NCBI GenBank assembly: GCA_032622095.1
Contig: CP136066.1
Coordinates: forward strand, 49,076,911-49,140,910
DNA: 64,000 bases
Reading direction: 5' to 3'
DNA from: Siphonodentalium dalli
Taxonomy: Eukaryota; Mollusca; Scaphopoda; Gadilida; Siphonodentaliidae
Under the pieces are notes generated by a model. That model saw nothing but the letters and a program-made list of their open reading frames with translations. It did not search any database and was not told the origin of the DNA. Shown here one piece after another: positions 58,333 to 64,000 of the stretch. Every line of letters starts with the position of its first letter. Within the stretch, counting starts at the first letter, position 1. The position numbers and the translations under genes are program-made.

Positions 58333-59380
58333 TCACAGAAAGAAGATTGTAGTCTGTTTTCAAGCGAGGAAGAACAGAGGAATAGGGCAACGGCGACGGG
58401 TAACACATGTTACTGAAACCCCGCAAAAAACTGGCAAGGTTTTCTCAGGAATGCATATAACAAGACTGAACTATTTTCATTTCTAGCGAATAGAATTGGT
58501 AGATTATCATCAGAGAACCTTGTCGTGGTAACTGGCGGGGAGAATGTCATCTCAAACAAGGATGTCAACATTGAGAGTATATCGCCAAGCTCCCATGAAG
58601 AAGCAGATGCGAGGATATTCCTTCATGCGTACCATGCTGTAGAGAATGGGATGAAAATGATTGCAATCAAAGCCAATGACACAGATGTAATAGCGATTGC
58701 AATAACAACGTTCTCGAAATTGAGCAAAAAAGGCTTGGAAGAATTGTGGGTATCATCTGGGAGAGGAAAAGACATGCAGTGGATCCCAATACAAGAACTA
58801 GTTTCAAGCATCCGGCAGCTGCGTGCTGATGGGATGATATTCTTTCATGCGTTTACTGGATGCGACACCGATTCTGGATTCAAGGGCAAAGGGAAGAAGA
58901 CGGCGTGGAGTACATGGGACATCTGCCCTGAAGTTTTCAAGGATCTCAGCCATAATCCAGCAGAAATATCATCACCACATCTCCAAAAACTCAAACAGTT
59001 TGTCAACCTAATGTACGATCGTTCTAGTGATTGTAAATCTGTCAATCGTGCAAGGTTGGAGCTTTTTTCAAAGAAACAGCGGTCGTATGACGCTATTCCG
59101 CCAAGCAAAGCTGCTCTACTTCAGCACAGTAAAAGATCTGCATACCAGGCAAGTTTGGTCGCCCCAAGTGAATGGGGGTGGATGAAATTCAGAGATGTGT
59201 GGGATGTTTGGTGGACAACTCTCGAGCTTGTTGCCAAAAGCTGAACAATGCTGACAAAATGTAACTGCAAAAAAGGTTGTGAAAAACGATGCAGTTGCAA
59301 ACGGGCTGGCCTGCCATGCTCTCAATTGTGCAAATGCAATTGTAATGACCTTCGCTCAAACTCTGAACTCAATCGATAAG
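58333..59380 (+). pseudogene. Right-arm copy of the same family (internally deleted)
   Basis: Same family and order as the left arm. It lacks about 350 bp covering the IIDGSALVN/IFDTYSD region (the break falls near 58365) and about 39 bp before ASLVAPSEW near 59145. It stops early at 59242 (TGC to TGA), although the Cys-rich tail (CNCKKGCEKRCSCKR...CKCNCND) is still readable to about 59380. It keeps the 12 residues the left copy lost. Lesions differ between the arms, so each decayed independently after duplication. Confidence 0.6.
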
Positions 59381-60137
59381 AATAGAAATTGAAGTATTGT
59401 ATTTGATTTATAAAATTTACATATGATGTTATATTAAAATACTAAAGGTCAAAAAACAGTTTTGATAGTCTTTTCCACGTTCTCTTTAGTTTTAAAATCT
59501 AAAAATGCATAGCAAAATGAGCATAAAGCACCAAAATAACACGAAACATATGTTATCTTTGGTTGACGTTTAATGTGGGATAATCATGCTATGTTAATTT
59601 TACTACTTCTTGTAAGCCAATAACAGCATAAATACTTCTGATAAACACACATTATATCAAGAAATATAATTTTGCAAAGTTGATAAATGCATAAAGTAAA
59701 ATATCAGAAAATAATGAAAAAAATAGTATTTTGGCGGCCATTTTGTCAACAAACTTGGAAATTTGTAGCTATTTTATATTAATAATTCATTAAAATGCTT
59801 CAGTTATCAATTGTGACACATTATATATGTATAATTGGTGATGTTTGACCATTTAAAACCCCAATATTGATGCGTAAAGTGGAAATCCTGAATTATGACG
59901 GCGACTTTTGGCGGCCATCTTGAAAAATGGCGGCCATTTTAGATTTTTGCGTGGCCCCCGGTATTTTTGTGATCAGTGATGGGTACTGATCATTCGTGCC
60001 AACTTTCATGCTTGTATCACCATTTGCAGAATTTATGCAGTTATCCGCCCTACTATAAAATGATACAAGAGTTTACGAACATAATACATACACTATTTAC
60101 AAAATATTTGTCATTATACCTACGCCGTCATTCTCCT

Positions 60138-60189
60138 CGTCAACATCGTCATCATCATCATCATCATCATCATCAGCATCATCATCCTC

Positions 60190-60232
<43 letters not shown>

Positions 60233-60321
60233 CCACCACCATCACCATCATCATCACCATCACCATAATCATCATCATCATTATCATCATCACCATCATC
60301 ACCAGCATCATCATCATCCTC

Positions 60322-60355
<34 letters not shown>

Positions 60356-60396
60356 CCACCACCACCACCATCACCACCATCATCATCATCATCTAT
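60138..60396 (+). repeat. (ATC)n microsatellite, about 260 bp
   Basis: Near-perfect ATC triplets with CAC, CTC and AGC interruptions, arranged as two similar halves. Any frame gives poly-His, poly-Asp or poly-Met, none of them a gene. It lies inside the right part of PB-C copy 4. Confidence 0.95.
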
Positions 60397-60553
60397 AACA
60401 GAATGCACTGGCCCACAAGGTCAAGGTAAATATTGTTAGGACAATGTATTCTCTTATCCATGTCTCCTTATGGGAGACTCTCATATATAAGAGAATGCAT
60501 TGGCACAGGGTTTTCGCAAAATGTTCAGGAAGTTTCAGTCATGGAGGGGTTAA

Positions 60554-60966
60554 ATTTCCAGAAGCATGGGACTCATCGGTTTCGTTGTCGGAATATTACC
60601 GCCCCCGCTTCCGTTATATTAGAAATATTCTGTCGTGTTGATACACTGACAACAAAACCGCAGCTCCAGGAACATTCCACTCAGGAATGGATTGGTGTTA
60701 TGGCATAGTTATGCCATGGGGTTTGTTCCGTTTTTATTCCAACGGCGCCAGAGTGGATCGGAGTAACTGGGCAGATAGGAATCTGAACAATTAAGTACAC
60801 GCCGTTATGGCGGACGCTGTAATTAGTGATTGATCCCGATTACGATAGGTCTAATTGGTTAATTATACTGAGCATGCGCAGTGAGGCGTGTGGAATATGT
60901 CAAGGTCTAATCGAATTAGATTCCGTGCGTTCACGCAACCTTTCAACGTTTCCTGATATGGTTCGC
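60554..60966. promoter_or_regulatory. CpG-richer, unique segment with promoter-like motifs (weak)
   Basis: AGCATGCGCAGTG at 60871-60883 resembles an NRF1 half-site, and GTTATGGCGGAC near 60802 resembles a YY1 box. These commonly sit at animal TSSs. A plus frame ends TAG at 60708 without a recognisable domain. It may be the far side of the same non-repeat locus as 52930-53316, now split by PB-C copy 4. Confidence 0.25.
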
Positions 60967-61387
60967 CTGCAAATAGCGTGTCTGTCATTTGCAGAATGAG
61001 GTCCCTAGAGGGCGAATTTAGTGACGCTACCCCGCATGGCGGGCTAGCATTACTAAATTCACCCTCTGGGGACCTCATTCTGCTTAGGCCCCCTACTTCT
61101 ATTGTAGACCTAGGATCAGGTTGAAGTTGGTGATGTTCACCCATTGGGCACCTCGATTATGCATTTTATCTTCTGCAAATTAGGGGGATATAGAAACTCC
61201 CAGAAGGGAAATGTAACTAAAAACAATGTTAATTTGATATTATAGATACTTCCCAGAAGATGAGGCCTAAGCAGAATGAGGTCTCCAGAGGGTGAATTTA
61301 GTGATGCTATCACGCTATGCGGGATAGCGTCACCAAATTCACCCTCTGGGGACCTCATTCTGCAAATGACAGACACGCTATTTGCAA
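60967..61387 (+). mobile_element. hAT-A copy 15
   Basis: CCTGCAAATAGCGTGTCTGTC left and GACACGCTATTTGCA right, both hairpins nearly perfect. Confidence 0.82.
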
Positions 61388-61958
61388 CTTTCCATCCTTG
61401 CCTGACAATGGTTCTACTAATCCAGTAGACTTAGATACCGTTCGTCCGCACAACCTTACAAGAAAACCATAGTCAGAAATGGTAACGCGCTCAAGATAAT
61501 ATATTATATAGTTATACCCATGATTATAATTATAGAATCTTTTTCATATCTGTTATTTGTAATTGGCATAGCTTATCACAAACCAAAAATCAACTTTATT
61601 GACATAATGTAAACGCCAATAAGCGAAATTGAAATTCTCAACTACACGTTTTACCGGGCTCGGCATCGGGGTCGCACTACAGCTCGACATCGCGGTCGCA
61701 CAACAACTTTTAATGTGTCCCAATAATTAACATTTTATAAATAGAACCCCCAGGGCTATGGCAGCGCCCAGGCGAAACAAGAATTTGTACATTATTATAC
61801 ACGCGGCGCGCGTAATGATGGGGTTCTATACCACAATCACATAGGTGATTCCCCCTCCACGTATACCCATAAAGTACAACCAGTTCCGGTGCCGGGTATC
61901 ACACCAGATCGATACACGCGTCACAGACTTGTATACGGACTTTATATCCACAACAAAC
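61388..61958. other. Nothing recognised
   Basis: Contains CpG-rich ACACGCGGCGCGCGTAAT near 61799, otherwise featureless. Confidence 0.45.
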
Positions 61959-61962
61959 TTAA

Positions 61963-62415
61963 AGGTACTCAATCCGATTAAACGCCCCTCAATTACTATT
62001 TATTTGGCTGCGGGGGTAAACAATATTTGATTCGAGTCGAGGAACTCACCCATCAAAGCTCAGAGTGATCACATATCGATTTTTTAAATCTGTTATTTTT
62101 CACCACCTGGAATATATAGTGGCCCAGTAAAAGTCGACGAAAAGACTGCATCAGGACCAAATTGCTGATAAAGATGGATAACTCTAAAATCATGTGGCTT
62201 TTTTTTTGTGTCAGATATTTGACAAACCGGTAAAATTTCGTTGAACAAAATGTTCATAAATAACAGGTTTTGGATAATTTTATACTATAGTTGACTGTGG
62301 TTAGCATTATTTTTGGGCAATTAATCGATTCTGATAACTGAAGCGCCATTTCAAAAAACTTTGTTGTTGTTGGAATCTGATTATATGGGGGAGAATAGAA
62401 TCGGATTGAGTACCT
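61963..62415 (+). mobile_element. PB-E copy 3
   Basis: TTAA 61959-61962 and 62416-62419, TIR AGGTACTCAATCCGATT/AATCGGATTGAGTACCT. Internal AATTTCGTTGAACAAAATGTTC is shared with copy 2. Confidence 0.8.
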
Positions 62416-62419
62416 TTAA

Positions 62420-62809
62420 TCAGGTCATACAATTTGGAAAAAAATCGGGTCCCGATCTTCTGTAGTGTAGAAAAATAAAGAGCATTTATCTAAATTATGT
62501 GTGAAAAACTGATAAATTTCCATTAATCCAATGATGCCAGTATTTAAATAGAGTTGAGATATGAGAATGGTCAGATTGAGTATATTAGAGTCATTACATT
62601 AGATAGCATACTGCGTGTCTATGGAATCACCCTGGAATCATCCTGGAATCATCCTGGTAAATCACGCTCTACATGGGTTTACTAGGGTTAATTGGTAATT
62701 CACCATGCTATACCAAAGTTTTGTGCTGTGTATTTATCCCAAGACAAACAAAGTTTTCTGGGGATATAGAACTGGGTTCCGTCCATGGGAAAAAAAATGC
62801 ATGAGCCAT
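62420..62809. other. Nothing recognised
   Basis: Small TGGAATCA(C/T)CC triplicate at 62619-62655; no gene. Confidence 0.5.
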
Positions 62810-62813
62810 TTAA

Positions 62814-63205
62814 CCCTTTACCCAACAAACCGGCCAAAGCCGGACAAATAAAGCTTCAACAGCCTAAAATATCTTCGGTCTATCTCAATAGAACCATACA
62901 AATATGGATATCATTGGAACCGGCTCCTTGACCACATTGTGATAGTTACAGTTATGCCCTGTGCCAATGCATTCTCTTATATATGCGAGTCGACCATAGG
63001 TCGCCTCGCATATATAAGAGAATGCATTGGCCTAAAACAAATCTTTTTTTAACACTTTTTACCATTTTTTCTTACATTCTTTAACAATTTTATAATTTTT
63101 AATGTGTTAAGCCAATGCATTCTCTTATATATGCGAGGCGACCTATGGTCGACTCGCATATATAAGAGAATGCATTGGCACAGGGCCCTTCTGTTGGGTA
63201 AAGGG
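62814..63205 (+). mobile_element. PB-A copy 9
   Basis: TTAA 62810-62813 and 63206-63209, full length with two palindromes. Confidence 0.9.
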
Positions 63206-63302
63206 TTAACAGATGTTAATAAAATTCACATGATCTCTTTCACTCCTAATTACAATAACTCCTGCAACAAATTTCTGGCTGAAAAAATCTGGAAAACTTT
63301 AA

Positions 63303-63664
63303 AGACATATTATGTACTTGTTCGAGTGCGTGAAACTGAAGTTAGTATGCAGGTGCTATGCCAACTGGAGGGATGTAGCATTCTACTAACATCGCCGAAA
63401 ATCCCAAGCAAATAGACCGTACCACTCCATAGAAAACATCGTCTGAACTATGCTCAATTGTAGATATTTACTACGCGATTCGGGACGCATCTATCAGCGA
63501 TAAACTAACAAAAACGATTTCGCCATCGATAGTCACTGCATTTAATTAATATGTAAGAATGACGGTGTGTTGTTAATTGACATATAATATTTGTAACAAC
63601 TGCTTTGAATAAGATTATTCTCCATTTCTATTTGATCGCCCTACCGGGGTGTTTCACATCACTT
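63303..63664 (+). mobile_element. PB-I copy 3
   Basis: TTAA 63299-63302, AGACATATTATGTACTTGTTC left, GTTTCACATCACT right (right TTAA mutated). Around 63558 it shows the uninterrupted hAT-B target (TATGTAAGAATGACG). Confidence 0.75.
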
Positions 63665-63955
63665 TCAGATTTTGGCAAGTATTTTCAGAGTATATATATC
63701 TGTGTTCGACATTTTGTGTATTTATTGACCTATCCTATTCATCCTTCCAAATTTAAGTAAAACTAATCTAGTGGTCCGACTGATTCAGGTTCATTTAACT
63801 AACCCACTTCGGTTCACTTTGGTTCAACAGCATATAAACTTCGTCTGTATACGAACTGCTGTATACGTGTATATCAAATGTCAAGATATATCTTGTATTG
63901 GAATTCTCAGGTTGTCCAACTGTTGGAAATTTCCAACCTGACATACACCCCGTAT

Positions 63956-64000
63956 ACCTTTACCCAACAAACCGGCCAAAACCGGCCAAATAAAGCTTCA
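63956..64000 (+). mobile_element. PB-A copy 10, running off the window
   Basis: CCTTTACCCAACAAACCGG onward matches the PB-A left end. The TTAA and first C are degraded, and the window ends inside it. Confidence 0.8.

Larger units (their letters stand above)
53443..60052. mobile_element. Composite long-inverted-repeat transposon with two copies of an uncharacterised gene
   Basis: Both ends read TA-GGGCGGATAACTG (left from 53443, right ending 60052), consistent with a TA target. About 2.0 kb of the left arm matches about 1.7 kb of the right arm in inverted orientation, including AAATGGCCGCCATTTT and AATATTGGGGTTTTAAATGG. Each arm ends with the 3' end of the same gene pointing outward. The 2.8-kb centre holds two identical 451-bp repeats. 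It could be one foldback-type element or two copies joined head to head. Confidence 0.7.
53321..60549. mobile_element. PB-C copy 4, swollen by a composite insertion
   Basis: TTAA-flanked (53317-53320, 60550-60553). The left end is CCCTTTCACGACGGGAGCT. The right part has the PB-C signature (TCAAGGTAAATATTG, AGAGAATGCATTGG, TTTTCGCAAAATG...CATGGAGGGG). Most of its length is the 53443-60052 composite element plus an ATC microsatellite. Confidence 0.65.

Noticed and set aside
59976-60408. His-, Asp- or Met-rich ORFs
   Set aside because: Pure (ATC)n microsatellite translation.
6151-61376. Recurrent ORFs containing MRSPEGEFSDA...NSPSGDLIL
   Set aside because: Read-through of the hAT-A hairpin; the palindrome gives a similar peptide in both directions.
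4551-63415. Recurrent ORFs such as MLSQCILLYMRGDLWSTRIYKRMHW and CANAFSYICESTIGRLAYIRECIGL
   Set aside because: They are translations of the PB-A/B/C palindrome on either strand, start and stop at MITE edges, and appear in every copy regardless of context.

Overview
ORGANISM. This is an AT-rich metazoan nuclear window. It has canonical GT/AG introns, genes spread over many kilobases, about 60% recognisable small DNA transposons, and 'GGACGGACGG' repeat tails of a type I associate with bivalve and other mollusc genomes. I infer a lophotrochozoan, most likely a bivalve. There are no bacterial operons, CRISPR arrays, rRNA genes or convincing tRNA genes. Bases 31567-31666 are a 100-N assembly gap.

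HOST GENES. (1) Minus strand, 252-10598: four exons of an immunoglobulin-superfamily receptor, best matched to the DCC/neogenin (Frazzled) netrin/RGM receptor. They encode Ig1 (split over two exons), Ig2, and the first half of Ig3, with consistent splice phases 2, 1, 1. The signal-peptide exon is not found, and the rest of the gene lies off the left edge. (2) Minus strand, about 37163/37219-37630: the first coding exon of an inhibitory Smad (Smad6/7/Dad type) with a full MH1 domain. About 720 bp upstream is a perfect GTCTAGAC Smad palindrome, exactly 5 bp from a GC-rich BMP-type Smad motif, which suggests classic negative feedback control. No MH2 exon could be seen. (3) A weak candidate first exon on the plus strand at 53039-53113.

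MOBILE DNA. The rest is layered MITEs and transposon remains. Labels used here: PB-A to PB-I are nine families flanked by TTAA (piggyBac-like target). hAT-A (15 copies), hAT-B and hAT-C have 8-bp target duplications. MAR-A (9 copies) is a perfect-foldback TA-flanked family with CAGT ends. MULE-A is a long-armed element with a 9-10 bp duplication. HARB-A is a 4-kb decayed Harbinger-like element with a Myb/SANT-like fragment, itself carrying a 5'-truncated LINE with an 89-bp target duplication. Many insertions are nested (MULE-A and PB-B in hAT-A; PB-F in PB-H; hAT-B in PB-I; PB-G in PB-D). In several cases a second copy in the window preserves the empty site.

LAYOUT. 0.25-10.6 kb: receptor exons with MITE-filled introns. 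10.6-33.6 kb: MITE field (PB-A, hAT-A, MAR-A). 33.6-38.7 kb: quieter ground with a tandem duplication and the Smad exon and promoter. 38.7-46.6 kb: nested PB-D/G/E/F/H and GGAC-tailed repeats. 47.0-52.9 kb: a large-unit degenerate repeat interrupted by HARB-A. 53.3-60.5 kb: a PB-C element containing a 6.6-kb composite with 1.7-2 kb inverted arms, each carrying a dead copy of an uncharacterised nuclease-like, CXC-tailed gene family. 60.9-64 kb: more MITEs.

The most unusual features are that composite element, a 67-bp palindrome shared by otherwise different TTAA families, and the I-Smad feedback element.
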